A stretch of DNA of 64,000 bases, from assembly GCF_000468095.1 (NCBI RefSeq), contig NZ_ASZC01000015.1, positions 149,321 to 213,320 of the forward strand, in the 5' to 3' direction. Below the pieces are notes generated by a model. The model saw nothing but the letters and a program-made list of their open reading frames with translations, was not told the DNA's origin and searched no databases. Position 1 is the stretch's first letter, and every line of letters begins with the position of its first letter. Origin of the DNA: Pantoea sp. AS-PWVM4 (GTDB lineage Bacteria > Pseudomonadota > Gammaproteobacteria > Enterobacterales > Enterobacteriaceae). Position numbers and translations under genes: made by a program. This document shows positions 52,875 to 63,874 of this stretch, piece after piece.

Positions 52875-53756
52875 ATGGATTTACGAGACCTGAAACTCTT
52901 CCTCCATCTGGCCGAGAGCTGCCACTTTGGCCGCACAGCACGCGCCATGCATGTCAGCCCATCCACCCTGTCGCGCCAAATCCAGCGCCTTGAGGAGGAT
53001 GTCGGCCACGCGCTGTTTCTGCGTGATAACCGGACCGTGACACTCACCGAGGCCGGTGAAAGGTTGCGTCAGTTTGCCCAGCAAACCCTGCTGCAATACC
53101 AACAACTGCGTCATGTGATGGACCTGAACGGCCCCTCGCTCAGTGGCGAGTTACGTCTGTTTTGTTCGGTCACGGCAGCCTATAGCCATTTGCCACCGAT
53201 TCTCGACCGCTTTCGCGCCGAACATCCGCAGGTGGAGATCAAGCTCACCACCGGCGATGCCGCCGATGCGATTGAGATGGTGCAGTCTGGTGAGGCCGAC
53301 CTGGCGATTGCCGGTCGCCCTGAATCGCTGCCCGCCAGCATAGATTTTACGCCACTTGGGCTGATTCCGCTGGTCCTGATCGCCCCGGCGTTGCCCTGCC
53401 CGGTGCGGAATCAGGCGACCCAGGACGAGCCTGACTGGTCGCTGATTCCGTTTATCCTGCCGGAACAAGGGCCTGCACGCCGGGGGATCGACCTGTGGTT
53501 TCGCCGCCGCCGCATTCCCAATCCGCTGATTTATGCCACGGTGTCGGGTCATGAGGCGATTGTGTCGATGGTGGCGCTGGGATGTGGCATTGCGCTGCTG
53601 CCGGACGTGGTACTGGAAAACAGCCCGGAACCGGTACGTAATCGCGTGCTGGTACTGGAGAACGTCGAGTCGGTCGCGCCGCTTGAGCTGGGCGTTTGCG
53701 TACAAAAAAAGCGGCTCGGAGAGCCGCTTATCAATGCCTTCTGGAACCTGCTGTAG
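52875..53756 (+). CDS. ilvY: LysR-type activator of ilvC
   Basis: A 293-residue LysR regulator with MDLRDLKLFLHLAESCHFGRTARAMHVSPSTLSRQIQRLEEDVGHALF at the N-terminus, matching IlvY. It activates ilvC when acetolactate or acetohydroxybutyrate is present. Its TAG stop is immediately followed by the ilvA stop on the other strand, with no gap. Confidence 0.95.
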   Translation: MDLRDLKLFLHLAESCHFGRTARAMHVSPSTLSRQIQRLEEDVGHALFLRDNRTVTLTEAGERLRQFAQQTLLQYQQLRHVMDLNGPSLSGELRLFCSVTAAYSHLPPILDRFRAEHPQVEIKLTTGDAADAIEMVQSGEADLAIAGRPESLPASIDFTPLGLIPLVLIAPALPCPVRNQATQDEPDWSLIPFILPEQGPARRGIDLWFRRRRIPNPLIYATVSGHEAIVSMVALGCGIALLPDVVLENSPEPVRNRVLVLENVESVAPLELGVCVQKKRLGEPLINAFWNLL

Positions 53757-55304
53757 TTACTGACCGGCGAGGAAGAAGCGGAACGCCGGGTTATTGGCTT
53801 CGTCGTGGAAGTCATAACCCAGCGCCGTGAGATGCTCCTCAAAGCGCGGCTCATCATCACCCAGTTCAAACGCCGCCAGCACACGACCGTAATCGGTGCC
53901 GTGGCTGCGATAGTGGAACAACGAGATATTCCAGTGCGTACCGAGCGTTTGCAGGAACTTCAGCAACGCACCGGGTGCTTCCGGGAACTCGAAGCTGAAC
54001 AGGCGCTCACGCAACGGTTTGGATGGACGACCACCGACCATGTAACGGACGTGCAGCTTGGCCATCTCATCGTCGGAGAGGTCCACCACGTTATAACCAC
54101 CCTGCGTGAGCTGGCTGATGATTTCGCTACGTTCCTCCAGCCCGCGCGTTAAGCGCACACCAACGAAGATGCAGGCGTTATCGGCATCGGCGTAACGATA
54201 GTTGAACTCAGTGACGGAACGACCGCCCAGCGTCTGGCAGAACTTCAGGAAGCTGCCTTGTTGCTCAGGGATGGTGACCGCCAGCAACGCTTCACGCTGC
54301 TCGCCCAGTTCGCAGCGCTCGGAGACGTAGCGCAGACCGTGGAAGTTGACGTTGGCCCCCGACAGCACATGCGCCAGACGTTCGCCCTTGATGTTGTGCT
54401 GCTGGATGTATTTTTTCATCCCGGCCAGCGCCAGCGCCCCGGAAGGCTCCGCCACCGCACGCACATCCTCGAACAGATCTTTCATCGCGGCGCAGATAGC
54501 ATCGCTGTCCACGGTGATGATGTCGTCCAGATACTCCTGGCACAGGCGGAAGGTTTCGTCGCCGATACGCTTCACCGCCACACCTTCAGCAAACAAACCG
54601 ACACGCGCCAGATCAACCGGATGACCGGCATCCAGCGCCGCTTTCAGGCAGGCTGAATCTTCTGACTCAACGGCAATCACCTTAATCTGCGGCATCAGTT
54701 GCTTGATCAGCACCGCCACACCCGCCGCCAGACCACCGCCACCGACCGGTACGAAAACGCGATCGAGATGCGCATCCTGCTGCAACAGTTCCATCGCCAG
54801 CGTGCCCTGTCCGGCGATCACCGCCGGATGATCAAACGGGTGAACGAAGGTGTAACCTTGCTGCTCCGCCAGCTCAATCGCCTTGGCTTTTGCCTCGTCG
54901 AAGTTGGCACCAAACAGGTAAGCCTCACCGCCAAATGCGCGCACCGCATCAACCTTGATATCTGCCGTGGCCAGCGGCATCACAATCAGTGATTTGATGC
55001 CTAAGGTACTGGCTGAGAGGGCTACGCCCTGCGCGTGGTTGCCAGCGGATGCCGTCACCACGCCGCGCGCTTTCTGCTCCTCAGTCAGCCCGGCAATCAT
55101 CGCGTAAGCTCCGCGCAGCTTGAAGCTGTGCACCGGCTGACGATCTTCACGCTTCACCAGAATGGTGTTGCCAAGACGCGATGAAATTTTTTCCATTTTC
55201 TGTAACGGCGTGACCTGTGCAATTTCGTACACCGGTGAACGCAATACCGCGCGCAAATACTCCGCGCCGCAAGGCGCCGCGGGTAGCGGTTGAGACTCAG
55301 CCAT
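53757..55304 (-). CDS. ilvA: Threonine deaminase, biosynthetic
   Basis: A 515-residue PLP enzyme making 2-oxobutyrate from threonine, the first step to isoleucine. The PLP lysine is in VHSFKLRGAYAM (~62), the glycine loop in VPVGGGGLAAG. Two ACT-like regulatory domains (~330-510) sense isoleucine and valine. Last gene of the ilvGMEDA operon, 3 bp after ilvD. Confidence 0.97.
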   Translation of the reverse strand: MAESQPLPAAPCGAEYLRAVLRSPVYEIAQVTPLQKMEKISSRLGNTILVKREDRQPVHSFKLRGAYAMIAGLTEEQKARGVVTASAGNHAQGVALSASTLGIKSLIVMPLATADIKVDAVRAFGGEAYLFGANFDEAKAKAIELAEQQGYTFVHPFDHPAVIAGQGTLAMELLQQDAHLDRVFVPVGGGGLAAGVAVLIKQLMPQIKVIAVESEDSACLKAALDAGHPVDLARVGLFAEGVAVKRIGDETFRLCQEYLDDIITVDSDAICAAMKDLFEDVRAVAEPSGALALAGMKKYIQQHNIKGERLAHVLSGANVNFHGLRYVSERCELGEQREALLAVTIPEQQGSFLKFCQTLGGRSVTEFNYRYADADNACIFVGVRLTRGLEERSEIISQLTQGGYNVVDLSDDEMAKLHVRYMVGGRPSKPLRERLFSFEFPEAPGALLKFLQTLGTHWNISLFHYRSHGTDYGRVLAAFELGDDEPRFEEHLTALGYDFHDEANNPAFRFFLAGQ

Positions 55305-55307
55305 CTG

Positions 55308-57158
55308 TTAGCCTCCCAGCTTAGACTTATCGCGCACCGCGCCTTTGTCAGCGCTGGTCGCGAGTGATGCATAAGCACGCAGGGCGAAGGAGACCTGACG
55401 CTCACGGCCATGCGGCGTATACGCTGCATCACCACGGGCTTCTTCCTCTTCACGACGTGCGTGCAGTTCGTTTTCCGGCACCGCCAGCTTGATGCCACGG
55501 TTCGGGATGTCGATTTCGATGATGTCGCCGTCTTTCACCAGCGCGATGGTGCCGCCGTTGGCCGCTTCCGGTGAAGCGTGGCCGATAGACAGACCGGAGG
55601 TACCGCCTGAGAAACGACCATCGGTGATCAGCGCACAGCTTTTGCCGAGGCCCATCGATTTCAGGTAGGTGGTCGGATAGAGCATTTCCTGCATGCCCGG
55701 TCCACCTTTCGGCCCTTCGTAGCGAATCACCACGACATCGCCCGCGACCACTTTACCGCCGAGAATCGCTTCAACCGCATCGTCCTGGCTTTCGTAAACT
55801 TTGGCCGGGCCTTTGAAGGTGAGGATCTCTTTGTCCACACCAGCGGTTTTCACGATACAGCCATCTTCCGCCAGGTTGCCGTACAGCACCGCCAGACCAC
55901 CGTCTTGCGAGAAAGCGAATTCACGGGTGCGGATACAACCTTCCTGACGGTCGTCATCCAGCGTGTCCCAACGGCAATCCTGCGAGAACGCCTGAGTGGT
56001 GCGAATACCGGCCGGACCGGCGCGGAACATCTTTTTCACCGCTTCGTCTTTGGTCAGCATGATGTCGTACTGATCCAGGGTTTCACGCAGGTTCAGACCC
56101 AGCACGTTGCGCACGTCAGTGTGCAACAGGCCAGCGCGATCCAGTTCACCGAGGATGCCGATGACGCCACCCGCGCGGTGCACATCTTCCATATGATATT
56201 TCTGGGTGCTCGGGGCCACCTTACACAGATGCGGCACTTTGCGTGACAGACGGTCGATATCAGAAATGTTGAAGTCGATTTCGCCTTCCTGCGCGGCGGC
56301 CAGCAGGTGCAGTACGGTGTTGGTGGAGCCGCCCATCGCGATATCCAGCGTCATGGCGTTCTCAAACGCGGCTTTGCTCGCGATATTACGCGGCAGTACG
56401 CGGGCATCATCCTGCTCGTAATATTGTTTGGTCAGGTTAACGATGCGCTTACCGGCATTGATAAACAGGTCCTTACGATCAGCATGGGTCGCCAACAGCG
56501 AACCGTTACCTGGCTGTGACAGACCCAGCGCTTCGGTCAGGCAGTTCATCGAGTTGGCGGTGAACATACCAGAACAGGAACCACAGGTCGGGCAGGCGGA
56601 ACGTTCAATCTGCTCGCTATCGGCATCGCTGACGTTCGGGTTCGCACCCTGAATCATCGCATCCACCAGATCCAGCTTGATGATTTTGTCAGACAGCTTG
56701 GTTTTACCCGCTTCCATCGGGCCACCGGAAACGAAGATCACCGGAATGTTGAGGCGCAGCGAGGCCATCAGCATTCCCGGGGTGATCTTGTCGCAGTTGG
56801 AGATGCAGACCATCGCATCGGCACAGTGGGCGTTGACCATGTACTCGACGGAGTCAGCGATCAACTCGCGCGAAGGCAGTGAATACAGCATGCCGCCATG
56901 ACCCATGGCGATACCGTCATCCACCGCAATGGTGTTGAACTCTTTAGCCACACCGCCAGCCGCTTCGATTTGTTCAGCGACCAGTTTGCCGAGATCGCGC
57001 AGGTGGACGTGGCCAGGCACGAATTGGGTGAATGAGTTGACCACGGCGATAATCGGCTTACCGAAATCGGCGTCGGTCATTCCTGTCGCGCGCCACAAGG
57101 CACGGGCACCCGCCATGTTACGGCCATGGGTGGTGGTGGCGGAACGGTACTTAGGCAT
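55308..57158 (-). CDS. ilvD: Dihydroxy-acid dehydratase
   Basis: A 616-residue Fe-S enzyme making the 2-oxo acids of valine and isoleucine. Cluster and metal cysteines are in [11 protein letters not shown] and [19 protein letters not shown]; the C-terminal signature is [23 protein letters not shown]. Fourth structural gene of the operon, 60 bp after ilvE. Confidence 0.97.
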   Translation of the reverse strand: MPKYRSATTTHGRNMAGARALWRATGMTDADFGKPIIAVVNSFTQFVPGHVHLRDLGKLVAEQIEAAGGVAKEFNTIAVDDGIAMGHGGMLYSLPSRELIADSVEYMVNAHCADAMVCISNCDKITPGMLMASLRLNIPVIFVSGGPMEAGKTKLSDKIIKLDLVDAMIQGANPNVSDADSEQIERSACPTCGSCSGMFTANSMNCLTEALGLSQPGNGSLLATHADRKDLFINAGKRIVNLTKQYYEQDDARVLPRNIASKAAFENAMTLDIAMGGSTNTVLHLLAAAQEGEIDFNISDIDRLSRKVPHLCKVAPSTQKYHMEDVHRAGGVIGILGELDRAGLLHTDVRNVLGLNLRETLDQYDIMLTKDEAVKKMFRAGPAGIRTTQAFSQDCRWDTLDDDRQEGCIRTREFAFSQDGGLAVLYGNLAEDGCIVKTAGVDKEILTFKGPAKVYESQDDAVEAILGGKVVAGDVVVIRYEGPKGGPGMQEMLYPTTYLKSMGLGKSCALITDGRFSGGTSGLSIGHASPEAANGGTIALVKDGDIIEIDIPNRGIKLAVPENELHARREEEEARGDAAYTPHGRERQVSFALRAYASLATSADKGAVRDKSKLGG

Positions 57159-57218
57159 GCTCTATTTACTCCAGTAAGGATAATGTCGCGGACGCTACTG
57201 CGTCCGCGAAAAAACGTG

Positions 57219-58148
57219 TTATGGGTTAACCTGGTCCAGCCAGCCCCATTTGTCTTCAGTTTCGCCAGTGAACAGGCCAAAGAATGCCTGCTGAATGCGT
57301 TTGGTCACCGGACCACATTTGCCTGCGCCCACCTGAATTCCGTCAACGCTGCGAACCGGAGTGATTTCCGCCGCAGTACCAGACATGAACACTTCGTCAG
57401 CCAGGTACAGTGATTCGCGTGACAGCACCTGCTCGCGAACTTCGATACCCATGTCTTTTGCCAGTTTGATGATGGCGTCACGGGTGATGCCCGGCAGCGC
57501 AGAAGAAGTGAACGGCGGCGTGAACAGAATGCCATCTTTCACTTCGAACAAGTTTTCACCAGCACCTTCTGAAATATAGCCGTTGGTGTCGAGAGCGATA
57601 CCTTCCTGATAGCCGTGGCGACGAGCTTCGCTGCCCACCAACAGAGAAGAAAGGTAGTTACCACCGGCTTTCGCTGCGGTCGGCAGGGTGTTCGGGGCTA
57701 CGCGGTTCCATGAAGAAACCATCGCGTCAATGCCCTGCTCAAGCGCTTCAGCACCCAGGTAAGCACCCCAAGGGAACGCAGCGATGATCACATCGGTGGT
57801 GTAGCCATCTGGCGGGTTCACACCCAGGCCCACGTCGCCTACGAAGGCCAGAGGACGGATGTAAGCGCTTTTCAGTTTGTTGACGCGCAGCACTTCACGG
57901 CAGGCTTCCATCAGCTCATCTACGCTGGCTTTGATCGGGAAGCGGTAGATTTTGGCGGAGTCGTGCAGACGCTGCATGTGTTCACGATGACGGAACACCA
58001 CCGGGCCTTTGTGTGAGTCGTAGCAACGCACGCCTTCAAACACCGAAGTACCGTAATGCAACGCGTGAGACATAACGCTGACCTTGGCGTCTTCCCACTT
58101 AACCATCTCCCCATTGAACCAAATAAAGTCTGCTTTCTTCGTACTCAT
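57219..58148 (-). CDS. ilvE: Branched-chain amino acid aminotransferase
   Basis: A 309-residue fold-type IV PLP aminotransferase carrying out the last step of valine, isoleucine and leucine synthesis. The PLP lysine is in TAAKAGGNYLSSLL (~159), followed by EGIALDTNGYISEGAGENLF. Lies 18 bp after ilvM. Confidence 0.97.
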   Translation of the reverse strand: MSTKKADFIWFNGEMVKWEDAKVSVMSHALHYGTSVFEGVRCYDSHKGPVVFRHREHMQRLHDSAKIYRFPIKASVDELMEACREVLRVNKLKSAYIRPLAFVGDVGLGVNPPDGYTTDVIIAAFPWGAYLGAEALEQGIDAMVSSWNRVAPNTLPTAAKAGGNYLSSLLVGSEARRHGYQEGIALDTNGYISEGAGENLFEVKDGILFTPPFTSSALPGITRDAIIKLAKDMGIEVREQVLSRESLYLADEVFMSGTAAEITPVRSVDGIQVGAGKCGPVTKRIQQAFFGLFTGETEDKWGWLDQVNP

Positions 58149-58166
58149 TGTTATTTCCTTTCGCGA

Positions 58167-58424
58167 CTAGGCACGGATTTGTTGTGTTGTCTGTTGTTGG
58201 ATCTGGACGCAAGCGACATCCATCAGTTTGCTTAACTGCGAAGACAGTAAATCGACAGAGCGCTGGCTGGCAACGGTCATTTCGATATTAATATTTTCGG
58301 CATTCGCGGCTGATGCCATGTTCATGGTGCACACCTGGAAACCACGGTGGCGCACGACGCGCAAAATGCGCTCCAATATTTCAGGGCGGAAGCGCGCTTC
58401 GATAGACAATTGATGCTGGTTCAT
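58167..58424 (-). CDS. ilvM: Acetolactate synthase II small subunit
   Basis: An 85-residue ACT-domain subunit: [32 protein letters not shown]. It binds and stabilises IlvG; isozyme II is valine-insensitive. Its ATG forms a 4-bp overlap with the ilvG stop. Confidence 0.95.
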   Translation of the reverse strand: MNQHQLSIEARFRPEILERILRVVRHRGFQVCTMNMASAANAENINIEMTVASQRSVDLLSSQLSKLMDVACVQIQQQTTQQIRA

Positions 58425-60067
58425 ACGGTTTTCTCCATCATGTTTGCGTTGCTGGCACCAGGCGGTACCAAAGGCCAGACGTTTTCATGCTCATCAATCG
58501 CAACATGCAGGAAGTATGGACCTTCACTGTTCAGCAGAGCATCAAGGGCGGCGTCGACCTGATCTTTACGGCTAATGCGCTGGCCGGGGATATCAAAAGC
58601 GCTGGCCAGCGTGAGGAAATCGGGGTTATCAGTCAGGATGGTTTCGCTGTAGCGTCCATCAAAGAACAGCTGCTGCCACTGGCGTACCATGCCGAGGCGC
58701 TGGTTATCCAGCAGCAGGATTTTAACCGGCAGTTTGCCGCGTTTGATGGTACCCAGCTCCTGAATGTTCATCATGATTGAGCCGTCACCGGATACGCAGA
58801 TGACGGTATCGTTCGGACGGGCCACCTGGGCACCTACCGCAGCCGGCAGGCCAAAGCCCATGGTGCCAAGGCCGCTGGAGGTAATAAAGTTTTCCGGCGC
58901 GCTGAATGACATATGCTGCGCTGCCCACATTTGATGCTGACCCACGTCAGTGGTCACCACTGCGCTGTCGGCTTTACGATCGGACAACTGCTTCAGCAGC
59001 AGTGGGGCATAGATTGCTTCGCCTGGATGGTCGTAACGCCAGTTGAATTCGGCCTTCAGCGCTTTAACTTCGGTGCGCCATGCATCGATTTGCAGCGGCA
59101 TGCTCAGCGCGGGCAGCACCTGATTCAAATCACCCTGCAACGAGACGTGCGCACGGCGCAGCTTGTTCAGTTCGGCGGGGTCGATATCAATATGGATAAC
59201 GCTGGCGTGTGGCGCGAAGGTGTCGAGCTTACCGGTAACGCGGTCGTCAAAACGCGCACCAACCGCGATCAGCAAATCGCACTCCTGGACCGCCAGGTTA
59301 GCCGCTTTGGTGCCGTGCATCCCCAGCATGCCGAGGTAAAGATCGCTGTTGGCATCCGCGCTACCCAAACCTTTCAGCGTGGCGACCATCGGGATGCCGG
59401 TTTCGATCGCCATCGCACGTAACGCAGGGACTGCCTGCGCCATACCCACGCCACCACCGATATACAGCATCGGTTTTTTTGCCTGCGCCATCAGGGCGCG
59501 CGCTTCCGCGATATGCTGCGGTGAATGGCTCAACGCCTCTTCAACCGGCAGCAGGTGCGGCGTGAGATCGCCATGAGCGATTTGGATGTCTTTCGGGATA
59601 TCAACCAATACCGGGCCTGGACGGCCAGACTGGGCGATGGCGAAGGCTTCAGCCATGACTGAAGGTAAATCATCAAGGGATTCAACGAGGAAGCTATGCT
59701 TGGTGCAGGCCAGTGACAAGCCGAGAACGTCAATTTCCTGGAACGCATCGGTGCCGATAAACGGAGAAGCAACCTGGCCGGTAATGGCAACCACCGGGAT
59801 GGAGTCCATCATTGCATCGGCTAAGCCGGTGATCAGGTTAGTTGCGCCAGGGCCAGAGGTGGCAATACAGACGCCGGTCTTGCCAGTAGAGCGAGCATAA
59901 CCAATCGCCGCCATCACTGCACCTTGCTCATGCCGACACAGTAGGTGTTCCACGCCGCCATCGTAGAGCGCATCGTACACTGGCATGATGGCACCGCCAG
60001 GATAACCAAACACTGTATCAACACCCTGCGCGCGTAAAGCCTGAACTACCCACTGTGCACCTGTCAT
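58421..60067 (-). CDS. ilvG: Acetolactate synthase II large subunit (intact)
   Basis: A 548-residue TPP/FAD enzyme making acetolactate and acetohydroxybutyrate. Catalytic Glu in [24 protein letters not shown] (~47); TPP-Mg site [32 protein letters not shown]. Unlike E. coli K-12, whose ilvG carries a frameshift, the frame is open to the end, so a valine-resistant isozyme should be made. The start is at 60067 with AGGAGAATAACC upstream; ten earlier codons are discarded. Confidence 0.96.
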   Translation of the reverse strand: MTGAQWVVQALRAQGVDTVFGYPGGAIMPVYDALYDGGVEHLLCRHEQGAVMAAIGYARSTGKTGVCIATSGPGATNLITGLADAMMDSIPVVAITGQVASPFIGTDAFQEIDVLGLSLACTKHSFLVESLDDLPSVMAEAFAIAQSGRPGPVLVDIPKDIQIAHGDLTPHLLPVEEALSHSPQHIAEARALMAQAKKPMLYIGGGVGMAQAVPALRAMAIETGIPMVATLKGLGSADANSDLYLGMLGMHGTKAANLAVQECDLLIAVGARFDDRVTGKLDTFAPHASVIHIDIDPAELNKLRRAHVSLQGDLNQVLPALSMPLQIDAWRTEVKALKAEFNWRYDHPGEAIYAPLLLKQLSDRKADSAVVTTDVGQHQMWAAQHMSFSAPENFITSSGLGTMGFGLPAAVGAQVARPNDTVICVSGDGSIMMNIQELGTIKRGKLPVKILLLDNQRLGMVRQWQQLFFDGRYSETILTDNPDFLTLASAFDIPGQRISRKDQVDAALDALLNSEGPYFLHVAIDEHENVWPLVPPGASNANMMEKTV

Positions 60068-60160
60068 GGTTATTCTCCTGTATCCCTGCGGGAACAACAG
60101 AATTTTATGCTACTGTTCATTATCTGTTCCTCGATGATTCGCTGATATTTTACCTGGTCG

Positions 60161-60196
60161 AAAAAAAACCCCCGGACCTTGCGGTGCGGGGGTTTT
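60161..60196 (-). terminator. Attenuator terminator of ilvGMEDA
   Basis: In RNA sense AACCCCCGCACC, loop, GGTCCGGGGG then a run of eight U. It lies 21 bp after the leader-peptide stop and 94 bp before ilvG, the standard attenuation layout. Confidence 0.9.
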
Positions 60197-60216
60197 TCGA
60201 ATTCCAGGCTTGATTT

Positions 60217-60315
60217 TTAAGCCTTTCTTTCTCCAAGCGTAGCCCCGCACGGTGGGATAATAATCACCACCACGCTAATCACGACTAGGCTAATCACTTG
60301 TAGAAGGGCTTTCAT
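60217..60315 (-). CDS. ilvL: ilv operon leader peptide
   Basis: A 32-residue leader, MKALLQVISLVVISVVVIII followed by PPCGATLGERKA, nearly identical to E. coli IlvL. It contains 6 Val, 5 Ile and 4 Leu codons. Ribosome stalling on these when the charged tRNAs are scarce prevents the downstream terminator and switches on ilvGMEDA. Confidence 0.95.
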   Translation of the reverse strand: MKALLQVISLVVISVVVIIIPPCGATLGERKA

Positions 60316-60356
60316 GTGTTGTTCGTTTTTTCGATTGTTCGAAGTAATACCTACAG

Positions 60357-60385
60357 AGTTACCATAGTTATCCGGGCATTGACAA
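60357..60385 (-). promoter_or_regulatory. ilvGMEDA promoter (candidate)
   Basis: TTGTCA (60380-60385), 17-bp spacer, GTAACT (60357-60362), with an A/T-rich stretch upstream, 42 bp before the ilvL start. Position agrees with the E. coli ilvG P2 promoter. Confidence 0.6.
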
Positions 60386-60643
60386 TAATTTTCATCAGAA
60401 ATTTTTATGACGCAACGGCACGAAAGTGGTTATCACCTTGTAAGTAAACGGTTATTTGTATTTGTGATAAATATTCATTACGACCGCGTCGTAACATTCG
60501 ATTTCGTTCTGAGAACCCGCATCCAAAATACGTGAACAGGCAGAAATTCGCAGTGAAATGATGGAACCCTGCGCGTAATTCTGATCATCCCGATTAGGCC
60601 TTCCTTATAAAGCCCTGCAAGATAGAACCAACAAGGAGTGGTT
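60386..60643. other. Divergent control region between ilvL and comM
   Basis: No gene seen. The half next to ilvL is A/T-rich (AAATTTTTATG and similar), as expected for the upstream activating region that binds IHF in E. coli. The comM promoter should lie near its right end; I could not pick it with confidence. Confidence 0.45.
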
Positions 60644-62164
60644 ATGTCTTTATCAAGGGTTTTGACACGCGCGGCGCTGGGTGTGCAGGCACCGCTGGTA
60701 ACGGTGGAAGTGCATATTAGCAACGGCCTGCCTGCCTTAACGCTGGTGGGTTTACCAGAAACCACGGTGAAAGAAGCGCGTGAGCGGGTGCGCAGCGCGA
60801 TCATCAACAGCGGATTTACCTTTCCGGCAAAGCGCGTCACCATCAATCTCGCCCCTGCCGATCTCCCTAAAGAAGGTGGGCGCTACGACCTGCCGATCGC
60901 CATTGCGATTCTCGCCGCCTCAGAGCAGCTTCCTGACGCGAAACTCGCACAATATGAATTCCTGGGTGAATTAGCACTGAACGGGGCGCTGTGTGGCGTT
61001 CAGGCTGCCATTCCTGCGGCTATGGCAGCCCTCCAGGCGGGTAGACAAATGGTACTCTCTGAACAGAATCAACAGGATGTAGGTTTAATTCAGCAAGGCA
61101 CAACCCTGATTGGTAAACATCTGCTGGAGATTTGCGCCTTTCTGCATAATCAGACGGAGTTACCCATTGCTCGTTATCAGCCTGACCGCATCGACAACGA
61201 CAGCCAGGATCTGAGCGATATTATTGGGCAGGAACAAGGACGACGGGCATTGGAGATTACCGCCGCAGGCGGTCACAATTTGCTGCTGCTGGGTCCGCCG
61301 GGAACCGGGAAAACCATGCTGGCCACACGCTTGCCCGGCATTATGCCCCCGTTGAATGACCAGGAGGCACTGGAGTGTGCGGCTATCGCCAGCCTGGTCA
61401 GTAGCGGCAACCTTCAACAACAATGGCGTAAACGCCCCTTCCGCGCACCACATCATAGCGCTTCGCTGTATGCATTGATTGGCGGCGGTTCCTTACCGCG
61501 TCCGGGTGAAATTTCGCTGGCGCACAATGGTGTCCTTTTTCTGGATGAATTACCTGAGTTCGAACGCCGGGTACTGGATGCGCTACGCGAGCCGATTGAG
61601 TCCGGTGAGATTGCCATCTCTCGCACCCGAGCCAAAGTTACCTATCCAGCGCGTTTTCAGTTAATTGGCGCAATGAACCCCAGCCCAACTGGTCATTATC
61701 AGGGAAACCATAACCGATGTACTCCACAGCAGGTATTGCGCTATCTGAGCCGTCTTTCCGGCCCTTTTCTTGACCGTTTTGATCTCTCCCTCGAAGTGCC
61801 GCTGTTACCCAGCGGTACACTCAGCCAGAAACAGCAGCGCAGTGAGAGTAGCGCAGAGGTGCTACAACGTGTGGTTGCGGCACGGCAACGTCAAATCAAC
61901 CGCAGTGGGAAAGTGAACGCACATCTTTCGAATGCAGAAATACAGCGCTGGTGTGAGCTGGTTGACGAAGATGCAAAGTGGCTTGAAGAGGTGCTGAATT
62001 CACTTGGCCTGTCAGTACGTGCCTGGCAACGCATTCTGAAGGTGGCGAGAACGATAGCCGATTTGGCAGGAGAGGCGCGAATTACCCGGCATCATATTCA
62101 GGAAGCGGTAGGGTATCGCAGTATTGATCGCTTGATGATTTTTCTACACAAAAGTCTGGAGTAA
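60644..62164 (+). CDS. comM: AAA+ helicase ComM (YifB, Mg-chelatase-like family)
   Basis: 506 residues, as in E. coli YifB. N-terminal Lon-protease-like domain (GLPALTLVGLPETTVKEARERVRSAI), AAA+ core with Walker A GPPGTGKTMLATRLPG (~220) and Walker B VLFLDELPEFERRVLDALREPIE, C-terminal Mg-chelatase-type domain. In Vibrio and others ComM is a hexameric helicase that extends branch migration during DNA uptake recombination. The ATG at 60644 has AAGGAG seven bases upstream; a GTG two codons earlier is inside that site. Confidence 0.95.
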   Translation: MSLSRVLTRAALGVQAPLVTVEVHISNGLPALTLVGLPETTVKEARERVRSAIINSGFTFPAKRVTINLAPADLPKEGGRYDLPIAIAILAASEQLPDAKLAQYEFLGELALNGALCGVQAAIPAAMAALQAGRQMVLSEQNQQDVGLIQQGTTLIGKHLLEICAFLHNQTELPIARYQPDRIDNDSQDLSDIIGQEQGRRALEITAAGGHNLLLLGPPGTGKTMLATRLPGIMPPLNDQEALECAAIASLVSSGNLQQQWRKRPFRAPHHSASLYALIGGGSLPRPGEISLAHNGVLFLDELPEFERRVLDALREPIESGEIAISRTRAKVTYPARFQLIGAMNPSPTGHYQGNHNRCTPQQVLRYLSRLSGPFLDRFDLSLEVPLLPSGTLSQKQQRSESSAEVLQRVVAARQRQINRSGKVNAHLSNAEIQRWCELVDEDAKWLEEVLNSLGLSVRAWQRILKVARTIADLAGEARITRHHIQEAVGYRSIDRLMIFLHKSLE

Positions 62165-62190
62165 AAAAACGGGGCCAATGCCCCGTTTCT
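62164..62190. terminator. Bidirectional terminator between comM and maoP
   Basis: AAAAAAACGGGG, loop CCAAT, CCCCGTTTCTT is a hairpin with A/T flanks on both sides between two converging genes. Confidence 0.85.
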
Positions 62191-62528
62191 TAGTCTTCGC
62201 TGTCGCTGTAATCTTCGACGCTGTCCATCTGCGGCTTACCGCCGGAAAGCGTGTGAAAACGCTTAGGACGCTTGATACGTGCGGTATATTTCGACCATAC
62301 ACGCTCCGCTTCCGTTTGCGGCTCACGAATACCACGACATACTTCAATAAATAAACGTTCTTCTTCCGTCACTGGCTCACGCTTTGCCAGGTCCAGTTCA
62401 TTAAAGGCAAAACCGTGGCGCTCAAGAAGCGTAGCTTCTTTAATGGTGAAATCACCATGACGCGAAAAACCACGAGGGTAATGCTTGTTATCAAAGAAAC
62501 GATTCGTTGTTGCGAAGCTATCCGCCAT
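62190..62528 (-). CDS. maoP: Macrodomain Ori protein MaoP (YifE)
   Basis: A 112-residue protein very similar to E. coli YifE/Mao[23 protein letters not shown] and [25 protein letters not shown], with an acidic C-terminus. MaoP with the site maoS organises the Ori macrodomain of the chromosome in E. coli. Divergent from hdfR, as in E. coli. The maoS sequence was not identified here. Confidence 0.94.
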   Translation of the reverse strand: MADSFATTNRFFDNKHYPRGFSRHGDFTIKEATLLERHGFAFNELDLAKREPVTEEERLFIEVCRGIREPQTEAERVWSKYTARIKRPKRFHTLSGGKPQMDSVEDYSDSED

Positions 62529-62649
62529 TTTACACGCTCCTGATTCTCATATGGCCGTGCTATTTATGGCGCGGAGTATTAGATAGGCTTGACAGAGTGT
62601 AAAACAAAACATTTAAATCAATACGACAAACATTTTTTGGGAGAATGCT

Positions 62650-63471
62650 GTGGATACGGAATTACTGAAAACTTTCCTCGAAGTGAGCAGAACTCGCCAT
62701 TTCGGGCGTGCTGCTGAAGCGCTTTACCTCACGCAATCTGCCGTTAGTTTTCGCATTCGCCAACTGGAAAACCAGCTGGGCGTTAACCTTTTTACGCGCC
62801 ATCGTAATAACATTCGGCTGACTTCTGCGGGCGAGCGCTTATTACCTTACGCAGAAAGCCTGATGAGTACCTGGCTGATGGCAAAAAAGGAAGTCTCCCA
62901 TACACAGCAGCATCATGAGCTTTCTATTGGGGCCAGCGCATCGCTGTGGGAGGCTTATCTAACCCCCTGGTTACAATCGCTTTATGAGAACAGAGAAAGC
63001 CTTCATCTTGAAGCGCGTATTGCGCAACGGCATTTGCTGGTGAAGCAGTTACATGAGCGGCAGCTTGATCTTTTGATCACCACCGAAGCGCCAAAGATGG
63101 ATGAATTGACCAGCCAGCAAATTGGCCACATTTCACTCGCATTATTTCGTGCGCGTAAAACTGAGAAGCGTGAAAAATATGATTACATCAAACTGGAATG
63201 GGGAGCAGATTTTCACCAACATGAAAACTATCTGTCCAGTGATGACGTTCCGGTATTAACGACAACATCGGCGCATGTTACCCGAGAATTGCTGCATACG
63301 ACTGGTGCTTGCGCGTTTTTACCTGATTTTTGGCATAGCATTTACAGCGATCTGATGGTTATTCCTGATACGCCTGTCGCTGTCAGACCACTATATGCGG
63401 TCTGGCTACAAAATAGTGATCAGCAGGCGCATATTCGCCAGTTGCTCAAATATCCGGTATTAACACATTGA
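62650..63471 (+). CDS. hdfR: LysR-family regulator HdfR
   Basis: A 273-residue regulator closely matching Hdf[57 protein letters not shown]. In E. coli it represses flhDC and activates gltBD. GTG start. The C-terminal third is less conserved than the N-terminal part. It converges on the rRNA operon end. Confidence 0.94.
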   Translation: MDTELLKTFLEVSRTRHFGRAAEALYLTQSAVSFRIRQLENQLGVNLFTRHRNNIRLTSAGERLLPYAESLMSTWLMAKKEVSHTQQHHELSIGASASLWEAYLTPWLQSLYENRESLHLEARIAQRHLLVKQLHERQLDLLITTEAPKMDELTSQQIGHISLALFRARKTEKREKYDYIKLEWGADFHQHENYLSSDDVPVLTTTSAHVTRELLHTTGACAFLPDFWHSIYSDLMVIPDTPVAVRPLYAVWLQNSDQQAHIRQLLKYPVLTH

Positions 63472-63604
63472 TGTAATAAAATCAGAAGGGTTTGAGTGGA
63501 TATTGGTGAAGCTCAATTCCCTCCATCACTAAACGATCTGAGCATTTTGTGCTGGAGAAAAGTATCCAGGAGAGGATAGTGAAAATATGCAGGTTATTTT
63601 AGGC

Positions 63605-63636
63605 AAAAAAAATCCTTTGCCTAAGCAAAGGATTGT
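63605..63636 (-). terminator. rRNA operon terminator
   Basis: In RNA sense AATCCTTTGC, loop TTAG, GCAAAGGATT and then TTTTTT, just after tRNA-Trp. Confidence 0.92.
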
Positions 63637-63640
63637 TTTC

Positions 63641-63716
<76 letters not shown>

Positions 63717-63725
63717 AAATGAGGG

Positions 63726-63802
63726 TGGCGGTGCGGACGGGACTCGAACCCGCGACCCCCGGCGTGACAGGCCGGTATTCTAACCGACTGAACTACCGCA
63801 CC
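63726..63802 (-). tRNA. aspT: tRNA-Asp (GTC anticodon)
   Basis: 77-nt cloverleaf starting GGTGCGGTAGTTCAGTCGG and ending GCACCGCCA. Anticodon loop CTGTCAC. Encoded between 5S rRNA and tRNA-Trp. Confidence 0.97.
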
Positions 63803-63874
63803 ACCGAATACTGCATTACCAGCGGGGTCTCGCTGATAACCGGTGTTACCTTTTCAGGTAAATACCTTAAATTG

